A stretch of 64,000 nucleotides of DNA from Chitinophaga qingshengii (GCF_014529935.1 NZ_JACVFC010000001.1:372001-436000), one strand, 5' to 3'. Positions 25,700 through 34,703 are shown, counted from the stretch's first letter. Numbers and translations: made by a program. The notes: generated by a model not told the origin, from the sequence alone.

Positions 25700-26736
25700 T
25701 CGGCTATGTAGGTACTGGAAGTTCCTTTTTTGAATGTATCCGTTATTGTTTGCAGGATAAAAAGGAACTGTCTGAAGAAAAGAAACAGGAACTTTCCCTA
25801 AAGGATAATCTACAGCACCAGAATCGGGCAGAAGTTCTGAGCTACAACAAATGTTTTGGGAATTTAAAAGATCTGGCCGGGCAATTTATTGATGTTGCCA
25901 AACTTAGCAAACGGGTGGAAAAGCCGGTATTTCATTTTTCCTTACGGCTGGCTCCCGGAGAGACACTTACTAAAAACCAGCTTATAGAAGTTGGTAGTGA
26001 GTGCGCCAAAGAATTTGGCGTAGCAGATAACCAATATATCTGCGTACTGCATAAGGATACCAACGAGCAGCATATTCACATTGTTGCCAATCGTGTAGGT
26101 TATAACAGCAAAGTCGCCAGCGACAGTAACAGTTATAAAAGAATGGCCGCCCTTTGCCGAAAACTGGAAAAGCAATACAAGCTACAGGAAGTATTAAGCC
26201 CCCGCGCCTTTTTATCCCCTAAAGACAGGCTATTACCCCGGCAGGATCAACGAAAGGAAAAACTGAAAACAGATATTCGGCAGACCTTAGAGAAGGTGTA
26301 TAGCTATGCTGAATTTGAGCAGAGGATGCAGGCGTTAGGGTACAAGTTGATTAAAGGCCGGGGGATTTCCTTTATTGATGATAAGAAGGTAAAAGTAAAA
26401 GGTAGTGAGGTAGGTTTTTCGCTGGCAAAAATAGAAAAAGTTTTAGCCCTGAAACAAGAGCTGGCAACTAAACAGGCTGAACAAAAAATATACGAAGTAG
26501 CTATCCGTTGCGATACTACAAAACAACAAACGTTATCCCCTGCTCAAAGGATGCTCCGCGAAACGCAGCGGGCGGCATATATTGAACATTCGCCCATTGT
26601 TCCGGTAATAAAGGAATTGAGCAGCCTTTTAGAACAGCTTCTACAGCCTGTAGACACATCAAACTATTTGCCTTATGAGTTGACAGAAGAGGGCATCAAG
26701 CGAAGAAAGAGGAAACAGAAATCCCACAGAATTTAA
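25696..26736 (+). CDS. Relaxase / mobilization nuclease (MobA/BmgA type)
   Basis: 346 residues of the PF03432 relaxase family. FHFSLRLAPGETL, then the metal-binding histidine motif EQHIHIVANRV, and an N-terminal Tyr (MIGYVGTGSSFFECIRYCLQDK) as candidate nucleophile are visible. It nicks one strand at oriT and pilots it into the recipient through a helper conjugation apparatus. It is translationally coupled to MobC. Confidence 0.92.
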   Translation: MIGYVGTGSSFFECIRYCLQDKKELSEEKKQELSLKDNLQHQNRAEVLSYNKCFGNLKDLAGQFIDVAKLSKRVEKPVFHFSLRLAPGETLTKNQLIEVGSECAKEFGVADNQYICVLHKDTNEQHIHIVANRVGYNSKVASDSNSYKRMAALCRKLEKQYKLQEVLSPRAFLSPKDRLLPRQDQRKEKLKTDIRQTLEKVYSYAEFEQRMQALGYKLIKGRGISFIDDKKVKVKGSEVGFSLAKIEKVLALKQELATKQAEQKIYEVAIRCDTTKQQTLSPAQRMLRETQRAAYIEHSPIVPVIKELSSLLEQLLQPVDTSNYLPYELTEEGIKRRKRKQKSHRI

Positions 26737-26761
26737 TCATTAATCAGAAAATTACAATTTT

Positions 26762-27313
26762 ATGGATACCACCAAAAAAGCAGGAGATATTGAAAGAGGA
26801 ATCTTAGAACTGGTACTGGAGGAATTTACGGAGGAACAAAAGTTACACACAAAAACCGTTAATGACCTGGTTAAAGCAGTCAACAGTTTATCCGGGAAAC
26901 TTACCGAGTTTGAAGGGAAACTGGACAAGCCGAAGGGAATCGACATTTCAACAGATACCAAGCCGATTGAGGACATTGTAAAAAAAGGCATTATAGACAT
27001 GAAATTGACGGTTGCCGGACAGTCTAAAAACGTGATACGAAAATTCCAGCTATTGCTTTTCCCGGAACAGGATGCAAAATTGTTTTATAGGGTTGTTTTT
27101 GGCCGCTGGTTCCTTTGGCTGGTAATAATGCTACTCCTAACTAATTTGTACAAATTTAGTATCCATTGGAGCGATAATCAAAAGGAAATAACAATGCAAC
27201 AGTTAGAAAATGACAGGATAAAAAAGGCGTGGAACTATCTATACTCCCAACAAGGAAAGGGCATAAAGAGGATAATGGATACTGCTTACATTAAGAGCAG
27301 GCAGGCTGAATAG
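26762..27313 (+). CDS. Unknown coiled-coil membrane protein of the mob module
   Basis: 183 residues. A charged N-terminal part with heptad-like stretches (LTEFEGKLDKPKG) is followed by a membrane segment (FLWLVIMLLLTNLYKF, about 120-135) and a charged C-terminal tail. No named family was recognised, but its place directly after the relaxase suggests a role in transfer, such as contact with a helper coupling protein. The last codons form one arm of a 22-bp perfect hairpin. Confidence 0.6.
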   Translation: MDTTKKAGDIERGILELVLEEFTEEQKLHTKTVNDLVKAVNSLSGKLTEFEGKLDKPKGIDISTDTKPIEDIVKKGIIDMKLTVAGQSKNVIRKFQLLLFPEQDAKLFYRVVFGRWFLWLVIMLLLTNLYKFSIHWSDNQKEITMQQLENDRIKKAWNYLYSQQGKGIKRIMDTAYIKSRQAE

Positions 27314-27336
27314 CCCTGCCTGCTCTTAATGTAAGC
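27284..27336. terminator. 22-bp perfect hairpin spanning a stop codon
   Basis: Arms at 27284-27305 and 27315-27336 are perfect reverse complements around a nine-base loop that contains the TAG stop of the preceding gene. There is no T-run, so it may end the mob transcript through another factor, protect its 3' end, or block transcripts coming the other way. Confidence 0.7.
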
Positions 27337-27480
27337 CATTCGGCAGCGTCCTGGCGCATAAGACAGGTATATACTATTTTATGCCGGACAACCTCCTTAA
27401 TTTGCTAAAGTTAAATTTGATTGCCCCGACAGTTACTAATACGCAAGAGGGGCTATGTGGAATAACCCTGAAATTATAAT

Positions 27481-28353
27481 TTACTTTAGAATACCTATCC
27501 CTATAGAAAGCGTGCCGAATCTGTTCTCTATTAAATCAGTAATTTCGTGTTGCTGTTTATGTGTTGCTTTTCCTTTATGAGCTGTTTCATGCAACTTATC
27601 GGCGTATTGTTTTAAACCGGATGCCAGCATTTTTATATTTCCTTTTTGTTCATCTTTGAGCAGTAAGGTAAGATCTTCGATTTTTGATGCCAGGTTAGCT
27701 ATGTCCTTAGCGCAAATTGCTACTTTACTGCTTTGTTCCTTTTTTAAGGCCCAATGCAAGCTGTCGATAAATCTGGCTATATCATTTTGTGCTTTTCGTA
27801 TGCTATTTAATACCTGCGGATCAGTTTCATTTGAAGGAGAATCAAGCTGCCCCGGCGATGACTTTACTGAATTCTGTGTTAGCGATATAGTATCAGGTAA
27901 TACAGCTTTCCCCTTTTCCGTGGTTGTTAAAATGCCGGAATAAGTTGTTCGTAGGAAATCGTGCAAAGCTGTTTGACTGATATTCAATTGTTTACAGGCA
28001 GCATCCAGCGGTTTATCTTTATCAAATAAGCTGCCTTTCCTGACCAACCTTTTAACCGTTTCCAGACGATTTTTAAACTCCCGGATGATGGTTAAAAGGC
28101 TCTCGGAATTCTCTAAAGGCAACACATTAGCCTCTTTTTCAATAGAATACAAAGAGGTTTCAATGTCCTTAGTTTCCAGCAAAATTTCCTTATGCCGATC
28201 TTTTTTCAAACTCATGTTCATTTGCGCCAGCACTACATCGATTGCTATTGCCTGTTTGTTCATAGCCAGTAAAATTGACTTACTGTTTTCCTGGCCTCTT
28301 GCTACAAGCGCAGATAATAGTAAAATGAATATTAATTGTGTATTCCTTCGCAT
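27481..28353 (-). CDS. Exported helical protein of unknown function
   Basis: 290 residues with a signal peptide (LIFILLLSALVARGQ) and a mostly helical, charged mature part. Two similar helical stretches may be a repeat: LSLYSIEKEAN-like and IANLASKIEDLTLLLKDE. No family or metal-binding motif was recognised. It is the last gene of the copper operon, about 160 bp after the NTF2-like gene, so a periplasmic role in copper stress is possible. Confidence 0.55.
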   Translation of the reverse strand: MRRNTQLIFILLLSALVARGQENSKSILLAMNKQAIAIDVVLAQMNMSLKKDRHKEILLETKDIETSLYSIEKEANVLPLENSESLLTIIREFKNRLETVKRLVRKGSLFDKDKPLDAACKQLNISQTALHDFLRTTYSGILTTTEKGKAVLPDTISLTQNSVKSSPGQLDSPSNETDPQVLNSIRKAQNDIARFIDSLHWALKKEQSSKVAICAKDIANLASKIEDLTLLLKDEQKGNIKMLASGLKQYADKLHETAHKGKATHKQQHEITDLIENRFGTLSIGIGILK

Positions 28354-28515
28354 AAGAAAAAGATTGAACGGTCATTTTTACTTTCAATCATTGCCATCAT
28401 ACCAAACCAGGGCTGCTAACTTACAGGAAGTTTACAGCCCTGCATTCAGCAATACGTTATATCAATATGCTTTTATCGCAATAAATATGATGATAAGGTG
28501 TATGTTCCATAATAA

Positions 28516-28959
28516 TTATTTCCTTGATGAATTGTGATTAATCATAATTTTCCATGTACCATTTTCTTTCTTTAAAACCGAAGTTGCCACACCTTTTCGC
28601 TTGACTTCCGCGTTATCTTTAGCAAGTATGATAACATAATTATACGTTTCTGTTGTAAAGGCATAGTTACTATTCAACTGTACATCTATCTTATACTCGT
28701 TAAATTTAAACACCTTGAATGATTTCAGCTCCGGGCTTAAATGATGTTCTAAATAATGAGCGTAATTCCCCTCGCTGCCTCCAGATTCGTAAATTTTTGA
28801 ATCGCTGGTAAATAGCTTTTCAGTTCCTGCAACATCCAATTTTTCGATTGCATTATTGTATTCCTTCAGCACAGCCTTTACTGCGTCTATATCCTTATTT
28901 TGCGCAAATGCTGCTGTGGCGAGGATGTTGATACATATTATTAGTGCTATTTTTTTCAT
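28516..28959 (-). CDS. Exported NTF2/SnoaL-like protein
   Basis: 147 residues: signal peptide (ALIICINILATAAFAQ) and a single cone-shaped NTF2 fold of the DUF4440 or SnoaL type (VLKEYNNAIEKLDVAGTEKLFTSD, YNYVIILAKDNAEVKRKGVATSVLKKENGTWKIMINHNS). Such domains bind small ligands or form dimers; the specific function is unknown. It follows the multicopper oxidase gene by about 90 bp on the same strand. Confidence 0.8.
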   Translation of the reverse strand: MKKIALIICINILATAAFAQNKDIDAVKAVLKEYNNAIEKLDVAGTEKLFTSDSKIYESGGSEGNYAHYLEHHLSPELKSFKVFKFNEYKIDVQLNSNYAFTTETYNYVIILAKDNAEVKRKGVATSVLKKENGTWKIMINHNSSRK

Positions 28960-29049
28960 GCCAAGTTAATTTGTAATTGATAAAATATTAAATTATGAGG
29001 TCAGACATTATCAGTCACCAATATTCATTTACATGATACAAGCAGTTCC

Positions 29050-31830
29050 TTAATAGCTAATAGTAACTCCTGCGCCCAATCCCATATCACTGTCAAAATG
29101 CGTGGAAAGGTTGAAATATTTAGTTACAATATATCTGAAGCCAAACATATACTCTCTATCAGTATTCGCCATGAAATTAAACCGCAAACGTTTTGTTATG
29201 CCTATGTCTTCTCTTTTCAATTGAAAACGCAATTTGCCCTCACTATCAATAGAGGCATCCGCTACTATTAACATAGGAAGCGTATATTCAACCCCAGCAT
29301 GAACTACCTGCCTGAAATTTTTTGTATTGGTTTGACCAAATAAATTCTTCTTTGGTGCAAGTAATTGTCCGAACAGATTTTTTTCAAACGGGTCATCTAA
29401 TATACGCTTACGGAAATCCCAGCCTATATATGGAAATAGCCATTGCATCCTTCCTAGATACCTACCAAAATGGCTTTCACTTTCATAGCCGTGATGCTGG
29501 TTATAACCAATCCGCCATTCAGTTTGCAAACGATACCTTGTATTGGCAAACATGATTTCACCATCACTTCCATTGCTTTCCAAACCAACCCTTGCCATTG
29601 GATGGACCATCCTGTCATCAGCAAACAACTTCCGTTGTGCCAGTTTAGGATTGGGTATATCAGGATTGGGTAGGTTGTTGTCGTACCTGAAAACTCGGCC
29701 CATGCCACTCATCATGTGGTATAGAATATGGCAATGAAAGAACCAGTCGCCTCCTGGTTCGTTGGCGGCAAATTCTATGGTATCTCTTTCCATCGGCATC
29801 ATATCTATGATATTTTTCATAGGAGCATATTCGCCCTGTCCGTTCAGCACTCTGAAATCGTGGCCATGCAGGTGCATAGGATGTCGCATCATGCTGTTAT
29901 TGTATAGGATAAGTCTTACATTTTCTCCTTTCTTAATTAGAATCCTGTCACTTTCCGAAACCACTTTATTATCCAGGCTCCAGACATAGCGATTCATATT
30001 CCCAGTAAGAGTGAAGTGCAGCTCTCTTAATGGTCCCGGAGGCAAGGTGGTTTTCTTAGGGTCGCGGAGCATCTCATAATTCAGCGTTACAATATCCGGC
30101 GTTTCCGCTGTCATATTCATTCCCTGCATATTATTGGTCGTATCCTTTTTCTTTCCCTTCCTGAGTTGTTCTTCCCCGGTTACTTCAGGATACATAACGG
30201 TATTCATATCCATTATCTGGTTACGCATTTCCATTCCCTCCATCGGTATTAAATCGCCTTTCATGTCCATCATGTCATTCATCATCTTCATGCCGGCGAA
30301 ATATTTGAGCTTTGGCAGTTTTTTGGCAGGTATTTTTTCTCCGCTGCCTAACCATAAAGAAGCTGATTTGGTACGGTCTTCCGGTGTTACCAAAAACTCA
30401 TAACTCTTACTCTCTGGAATGGTTACTACTACATCATAGGTTTCAGATACGGCTATAATTAACCTGTCTACCTCCACTGGTTCCACATCGTTACCATCGC
30501 TAGCTACCACCGTTATTTTACCTCCGGCGTAACTAAGCCAGAAATAGGAAGAAGCACCGCCATTGGCTATCCGTAATCTTACTTTGTCGCCAGCTTTAAA
30601 CTGAGGCTGTTCATTTTGGTTCTTCCCGTTTATCAAAAATTTATCATAATACACATCACTTACATCCATTGCATTCATGCGCTTCCATTCATTGGTGACT
30701 TTGGTTTTAAAGTGGCCAGTTCGTATGGCTTCCGCGTAGCTTTGGGTAGTTCCCTTTTTTATCGCAAACCAGTCGGTCGCAGCGTGCAGGCTACGTTGGA
30801 CTTCTCCCGGTCTCATATCAGTCCAGTCACTTAATACAACGGGGAGCGTAGGAATATCCCATTCCTTTCTTTTGTTCATAATAAAGGCGCCGTACATTCC
30901 TATTTGTTCCTGCAAGCCTGAATGACTATGATACCAGTGGGTGCCATGTTGAATGATGGGAAATTTATATAAATACGTTGTATGTGGCTTAATAGGCATC
31001 TGGGTAAGATTAGGCACCCCGTCCATTCTATTGGGCAAAAACAAACCATGCCAGTGCACGGCTGTTTCTTCGTTCAAATTATTATGAACATAAATTTCCG
31101 CTGTATCTCCTTCCGTAAAGGTAAGCGTGGGCATAGGGATCTGGCCGTTGACCGCAATAGCACGCTTGGATTTACCTGAAAAATTTACAACGGTATCGGC
31201 AATGTATAAATCGTACCGGACAGTACGAGGATGCATTGTGGCTGCAATAGTTTTCACTGGCCCTAAATTAGCTTTTGCCGTTTTTATATTTTCCATGAGC
31301 AGGCCATTATCCACCATATCCATTCCATTCATTTTTGCACTGTCCATATTGCCCATCTTTTCGGTACTGTCCTTCATTGGCATTTGCATATTATCATGGT
31401 GATAATTAACCGGAGGTAAACTTGTTGTTTTTTCCTTTACCAGTTTCATACCGCATTTAGGGCAATTCCCCGGTTTGGTAGCATGGATTTCGGGATGCAT
31501 TACGCAAGTGTACGTGGTAGGCTGTACCGCATTGTTATTTCCCTGCACAGGCATTTGCATGGTGTCCTTATTACCCATATTCATGGGCATTGGCTTGACC
31601 GTATCTTTTGGCATTACTTTCTGCCTGGATTGAGAAACAGGTGCTTTTACTTTTTTTACAACCAGCTTCATACCACATTTTGGGCAGTTGCCAGGCTTAT
31701 TCATTTGTACCTCCGGGTGCATGACGCAGGTGTATATGATCGATTGCCGCTGCTGTCTGCCCTTTTCCTGTTGTGCCCATGTAAATGATCCGGTCAAAAG
31801 CAATAGTGTTACTACTATTATATATTTCAT
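29050..31830 (-). CDS. Multicopper oxidase with CopB-like barrel (CopA-CopB fusion)
   Basis: 926 residues. After a signal peptide come two copies of a heavy-metal-binding domain (CVMHPEVQMNKPGNCPKCGM and CVMHPEIHATKPGNCPKCGM). A CopA-type multicopper oxidase follows, with copper sites HWHGLFLPN, HWYHSHSGLQEQ, HPMHLHGHDF and FFHCHILYHMMSGMGRVF. A Met-rich loop (DMKGDLIPMEGMEMRNQIMDM) is present. The last 200 residues (NTRYRLQTEWRIGYNQHHGYE to the end) resemble the CopB outer-membrane barrel. Oxidation and outer-membrane sequestration of Cu(I) in one chain is the likely role. CopA and CopB are usually separate. Confidence 0.92.
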   Translation of the reverse strand: MKYIIVVTLLLLTGSFTWAQQEKGRQQRQSIIYTCVMHPEVQMNKPGNCPKCGMKLVVKKVKAPVSQSRQKVMPKDTVKPMPMNMGNKDTMQMPVQGNNNAVQPTTYTCVMHPEIHATKPGNCPKCGMKLVKEKTTSLPPVNYHHDNMQMPMKDSTEKMGNMDSAKMNGMDMVDNGLLMENIKTAKANLGPVKTIAATMHPRTVRYDLYIADTVVNFSGKSKRAIAVNGQIPMPTLTFTEGDTAEIYVHNNLNEETAVHWHGLFLPNRMDGVPNLTQMPIKPHTTYLYKFPIIQHGTHWYHSHSGLQEQIGMYGAFIMNKRKEWDIPTLPVVLSDWTDMRPGEVQRSLHAATDWFAIKKGTTQSYAEAIRTGHFKTKVTNEWKRMNAMDVSDVYYDKFLINGKNQNEQPQFKAGDKVRLRIANGGASSYFWLSYAGGKITVVASDGNDVEPVEVDRLIIAVSETYDVVVTIPESKSYEFLVTPEDRTKSASLWLGSGEKIPAKKLPKLKYFAGMKMMNDMMDMKGDLIPMEGMEMRNQIMDMNTVMYPEVTGEEQLRKGKKKDTTNNMQGMNMTAETPDIVTLNYEMLRDPKKTTLPPGPLRELHFTLTGNMNRYVWSLDNKVVSESDRILIKKGENVRLILYNNSMMRHPMHLHGHDFRVLNGQGEYAPMKNIIDMMPMERDTIEFAANEPGGDWFFHCHILYHMMSGMGRVFRYDNNLPNPDIPNPKLAQRKLFADDRMVHPMARVGLESNGSDGEIMFANTRYRLQTEWRIGYNQHHGYESESHFGRYLGRMQWLFPYIGWDFRKRILDDPFEKNLFGQLLAPKKNLFGQTNTKNFRQVVHAGVEYTLPMLIVADASIDSEGKLRFQLKREDIGITKRLRFNFMANTDREYMFGFRYIVTKYFNLSTHFDSDMGLGAGVTISY

Positions 31831-31842
31831 TTCATTTTTTTT

Positions 31843-31920
31843 CTATTGGCAGCATTGTTTCTTCCTGATGAAAATAGCTTTCACGATCTTCACAATGCCT
31901 TTACCAATTAGTTTAAACAT
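31843..31920 (-). CDS. 25-residue micro-protein of the copper operon
   Basis: The frame MFKLIGKGIVKIVKAIFIRK ends in a Cys-Cys pair (KKQCCQ). It starts 2 bp after the stop of the haem-binding gene and ends 12 bp before the CopA-CopB start, so it fits the operon exactly. A short amphipathic helix with a terminal Cys-Cys could bind copper at the membrane. The sequence directly shows the frame and spacing; the function is a guess. Confidence 0.55.
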   Translation of the reverse strand: MFKLIGKGIVKIVKAIFIRKKQCCQ

Positions 31921-31922
31921 AA

Positions 31923-32390
31923 TTATTCATTTTTCGATGAAAGGCTATCCCTTGTTTTTCGCGCCCAATCCATTGTCAGCTCCCTTTCCCCTTGCGACAG
32001 CCTTGCATTTTTGTGAATCAATGTGTAAGAAGACAACGGCATGGTACCGTCATGAATACTGTTCTCAATTGATTTTAGTTTGCTTCTCTGCCTTCTAGCC
32101 GTATAAGAACCAAAATCACTGAAATTAAGTTCTTCCTTTCCTTGTCTGATGTGCCTATCCAACATCCATCTAACCGGCTGTATGTATGAATACCAGGGAT
32201 ATTGTGTATTGTTGCTGTGGCAATCGTAACAGGCAGTTTTTAGAATAGCCTGTACATTTGTGGGAAGGCTATATTGCTTCGAAATATCGGTGGGTAAGAC
32301 CTGCACGCTACTATTACGTGCAGGTTGTATGAACTGTATAGCAATAAATCCTATCAATAATCCCAACAGCATTTTTTTTATGCGGCTCAT
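31923..32390 (-). CDS. Haem-binding domain protein
   Basis: 155 residues with an N-terminal membrane anchor (MLLGLLIGFIAIQFIQ) and a c-type haem motif ACYDCHSNNTQYPWYSYIQPV. This is the haem-binding domain family (PF14376-like) common in Bacteroidota. The motif ERELTMDWARKTRD near the C-terminus is also typical. It is an envelope redox protein; in this operon it may pass electrons to or from the multicopper oxidase, which is inference. Confidence 0.85.
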   Translation of the reverse strand: MSRIKKMLLGLLIGFIAIQFIQPARNSSVQVLPTDISKQYSLPTNVQAILKTACYDCHSNNTQYPWYSYIQPVRWMLDRHIRQGKEELNFSDFGSYTARRQRSKLKSIENSIHDGTMPLSSYTLIHKNARLSQGERELTMDWARKTRDSLSSKNE

Positions 32391-32400
32391 ATTGTTGAGT

Positions 32401-32976
32401 TTATTTAAGCTCTTCTTTTACTGTGCCACAGGTGGGCATTTTCTTTCCTAAATACGGATTTCTTATTTCTTTTGATTCACTAAGCCAGGTAGCACCTTTT
32501 CCGTCATTGAACATTGGGCAATAGTCCTGGTATAAGTTTTGCCCGCCACCAAAGGTTTTTACCAGCTCATACATATCCTTGCTCAACATATCAAAATGTT
32601 CCCGTTGATGAGGCACATTGTCAGCATTCTTTCCAATATGCTCTGCATGTTCCCTGGCATCATCTTCAACATCTTCGTAGACCTTCTTTTGTGCTGCCGT
32701 TAATACTGATTTATTAAATTTCTGAAAAGCCCCTACCATAGTATTACCTGCTGCAGCGGCATCGCTTCCGTTATCATTGGCAAGTGCATTTTTCAATTGC
32801 AAATAACCGGCGAGAATGTCGTTTACCGGAGTTGTCGCTTTTGTTGCTGCCACTGTCGGAGCTTCCTGTTTGGCTTGTGTTTTGTCACTGCCCTTTTTTG
32901 ATGAATTATTATTGCTATTGTTGCAGGCTGTGAAAATAGTGACGGCAATTGCTATTATTAAAAGAAGATATTTCAT
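32401..32976 (-). CDS. DUF3347 copper-associated lipoprotein
   Basis: 191 residues from the ATG at 32976. A lipobox (ITVIFTACNNS-like region ending TAC) suggests lipidation. The DUF3347 domain includes ILAGYLQLKNALANDNGSDA, HQREHFDMLSKDMYELVK, YQDYCPMFNDGKGATWLSES and the C-terminal NPYLGKKMPTCGTVKEE. Conserved His, Met and Cys residues fit copper binding, as in DUF3347 domains attached to CusB-type adaptors. A 34-bp palindrome lies upstream. Confidence 0.88.
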   Translation of the reverse strand: MKYLLLIIAIAVTIFTACNNSNNNSSKKGSDKTQAKQEAPTVAATKATTPVNDILAGYLQLKNALANDNGSDAAAAGNTMVGAFQKFNKSVLTAAQKKVYEDVEDDAREHAEHIGKNADNVPHQREHFDMLSKDMYELVKTFGGGQNLYQDYCPMFNDGKGATWLSESKEIRNPYLGKKMPTCGTVKEELK

Positions 32977-33014
32977 TATTTTAATGTTAATATTAATGAT
33001 AATCAATTGATTAA

Positions 33015-33048
33015 CAGCATCTATACAGATATATCTGTATAGATGCTG
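33015..33048. promoter_or_regulatory. 34-bp perfect palindrome in the copper operon
   Basis: Two exact 17-base arms without a spacer (33015-33031 and 33032-33048; core ACAGATATATCTGT). It lies between the two DUF3347 genes. There is no T-run on either side, so a protein-binding site or an RNA processing hairpin is more likely than a terminator. Confidence 0.6.
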
Positions 33049-33065
33049 ACTTTACTATCCACCTA

Positions 33066-33569
33066 TTACTTTATTGTATCACTTACCTTACCACAGGTAA
33101 GCATCTGGTTGCCGAAATAAGGGTTTTTAATGGCTGCTTCACTACTCAACCAGTAAGCCTTTTTCATAGGACAATAGTCCTGGTAAACAGGTTTATCAGA
33201 CAGCTTTACGGCTTTGGCCAGCTTATAAAAATTATTTGAAAATGACTGAAAATGCTCTCTTTGATGGCCGATTTCTTTAGTTTCTGAAATGTGTTTTGCG
33301 TCAAAGGTCAGTTTCTCCTGTAATGGCATAAAGGCATTCATATCTGTTGCTGAAAGTGCTTTCATGTCTATGCCGTTTATGGCTTTTACAAATTCACCGG
33401 CCTGACTTGCCGCAGTATTAGCATCACTACTTACTAAAGCATTTTTGATATTGTAATACAATGTGAGTAAATGGGAAAGTGGAGTTTCGTGAACAGCCCC
33501 AATATTATTGGCCATTGCTGAAACTGAAAGGGAAGCAAATAAGATTGCTGAAACAAAGAACGTTTTCAT
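33066..33569 (-). CDS. DUF3347 family exported protein
   Basis: 167 residues from the ATG at 33569, which begins a good signal peptide (FFVSAILFASLSVSAMA); the longer frame upstream is not a plausible protein. The same DUF3347 landmarks occur as in the neighbouring gene: LLTLYYNIKNALVSSDANTAA, HQREHFQSFSNNFYKLAK, YQDYCPMKKAYWLSSEA and NPYFGNQMLTCGKV. It lacks a lipobox, so one paralogue is probably soluble and the other lipid-anchored. Confidence 0.88.
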   Translation of the reverse strand: MKTFFVSAILFASLSVSAMANNIGAVHETPLSHLLTLYYNIKNALVSSDANTAASQAGEFVKAINGIDMKALSATDMNAFMPLQEKLTFDAKHISETKEIGHQREHFQSFSNNFYKLAKAVKLSDKPVYQDYCPMKKAYWLSSEAAIKNPYFGNQMLTCGKVSDTIK

Positions 33570-33669
33570 TGTAAATAGATTTAATTTTTGCAATAATAGA
33601 ATTAGTACATAGCGCGATGCATCGGAGACATGGCGTATATAGCTTGAACCTTTCCGTTTATGGCAAAAA

Positions 33670-34125
33670 TCAAATCTGAAAGGACTGAATAGATACACGT
33701 ATCCCACGAGAGCTTGATATGTAAGGCCGAAGGACCGGCGCTTGCTCTCTGCTCTGAGTAAAATAAGGTAAGTAAGACTGGTAGAAAAAATGAAGATGCA
33801 CCAGCACAACAGGCGTTTCAATACCTGAATCTACAGTGTGTGCGAGTAATTTATCTAACTGTGAAAATTCTATTACATTGTTGTTACAACAATTATCATC
33901 ATCAGCTGCTTTACCTGCTTTTGCTATTTCTTTACCATGGTGATGAGTTGCCTCCCTATGATAATGTGTAGTAAGGACAGGAGTGATAGCTCCTTCATCA
34001 TGATGATGCTTTGAAGGAAATCCCATATTTAAACCAACAGCACAGGCAAATCCCACCAGGGTGTTTAAACTAAACACTATCAACAAGAAAATTGCCTTTA
34101 ACTGTATGGTTTTACTTTTTTTCAT
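33670..34125 (-). CDS. His-rich exported protein, first gene of copper operon
   Basis: 151 residues: signal or anchor segment (AIFLLIVFSLNTLVGFACAVG), then histidine clusters (SKHHHDEG, HYHREATHHHGKE), a Cys pair (DDDNCCNNNV) and a C-terminal part with HLHFFYQSYLPYF. The layout recalls the HYC_CC_PP family of Bacteroidota, but the exact motif is not complete. Metal binding is likely from composition. An exact -7 box (TATCTTTG) lies 12 bp upstream. Confidence 0.7.
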   Translation of the reverse strand: MKKSKTIQLKAIFLLIVFSLNTLVGFACAVGLNMGFPSKHHHDEGAITPVLTTHYHREATHHHGKEIAKAGKAADDDNCCNNNVIEFSQLDKLLAHTVDSGIETPVVLVHLHFFYQSYLPYFTQSREQAPVLRPYISSSRGIRVSIQSFQI

Positions 34126-34137
34126 CTCAATTACTTA

Positions 34138-34145
34138 CAAAGATA
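34138..34145 (-). promoter_or_regulatory. -7 box of the copper operon
   Basis: TATCTTTG on the minus strand, an exact TAnnTTTG match, ends 12 bases before the ATG at 34125. No TTTG is seen at -33, which suggests an activator may be needed. Confidence 0.55.
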
Positions 34146-34283
34146 GAAATATTATCATAAGTTATAATGCATGGCTATCTGGTATAAAGGTATGCTTTTA
34201 CCCCCTTTTCAATTTATATAATTAGTGAAAATATTTATAAAGTTATTAGATGCGATGCCGCCCGAATAGGGGTAAAAACTATA

Positions 34284-34703
34284 TTATTTTTTCTTCTCGT
34301 TCAGCTGCTTTTCCAGCATTTCAACCTTTTCACGCTCTGTCTGCAACAGGCGCTCGTATAGCTTTTTATTCTCTTCCATAGCCTCTAGCCATTTGTCCAT
34401 TGGATTGATCGTGCATTTATAGTTAACTGTAGGACCACCATGTATTACAGCACCTTCATAATTATTCTGAATATTTTGGATAGCTGTTTCTTCGTCAAAA
34501 TTTTTTATGGCTTCAGCAGGCACTTTTAACACCTTTGCCACTTGATTAATAATTTCAGGTTCAACCTTCTCTTTTCCTTCAAGCAAGGAAATCTTTTTTT
34601 GCGTCCAATCATCACCTAAATCAGCCGCCATAGCTTCTTGGGTCATGTTCAACATTTCCCGGAACCGCTTGATATTCCGGCCCTCATGGATGCTTTTATT
34701 CAT
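34284..34703 (-). CDS. XRE-type helix-turn-helix regulator
   Basis: 139 residues from the ATG at 34703; an ATG at 34718 is four bases after a -7 box and would be leaderless. The HTH reads IKRFREMLNMTQEAMAADLG and QKKISLLEGKEKVEPEIINQVAKVL; a C-terminal coiled coil (EENKKLYERLLQTEREKVEMLEKQLNE) probably makes dimers. It is typical of mobile elements of this phylum and could control either the mobility genes or the cargo. Confidence 0.85.
   Translation of the reverse strand: MNKSIHEGRNIKRFREMLNMTQEAMAADLGDDWTQKKISLLEGKEKVEPEIINQVAKVLKVPAEAIKNFDEETAIQNIQNNYEGAVIHGGPTVNYKCTINPMDKWLEAMEENKKLYERLLQTEREKVEMLEKQLNEKKK

Noticed and set aside
33570..33821. Upstream extension of the second DUF3347 frame
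   Set aside because: It overlaps the His-rich gene and is not protein-like; the signal peptide starts at 33569.
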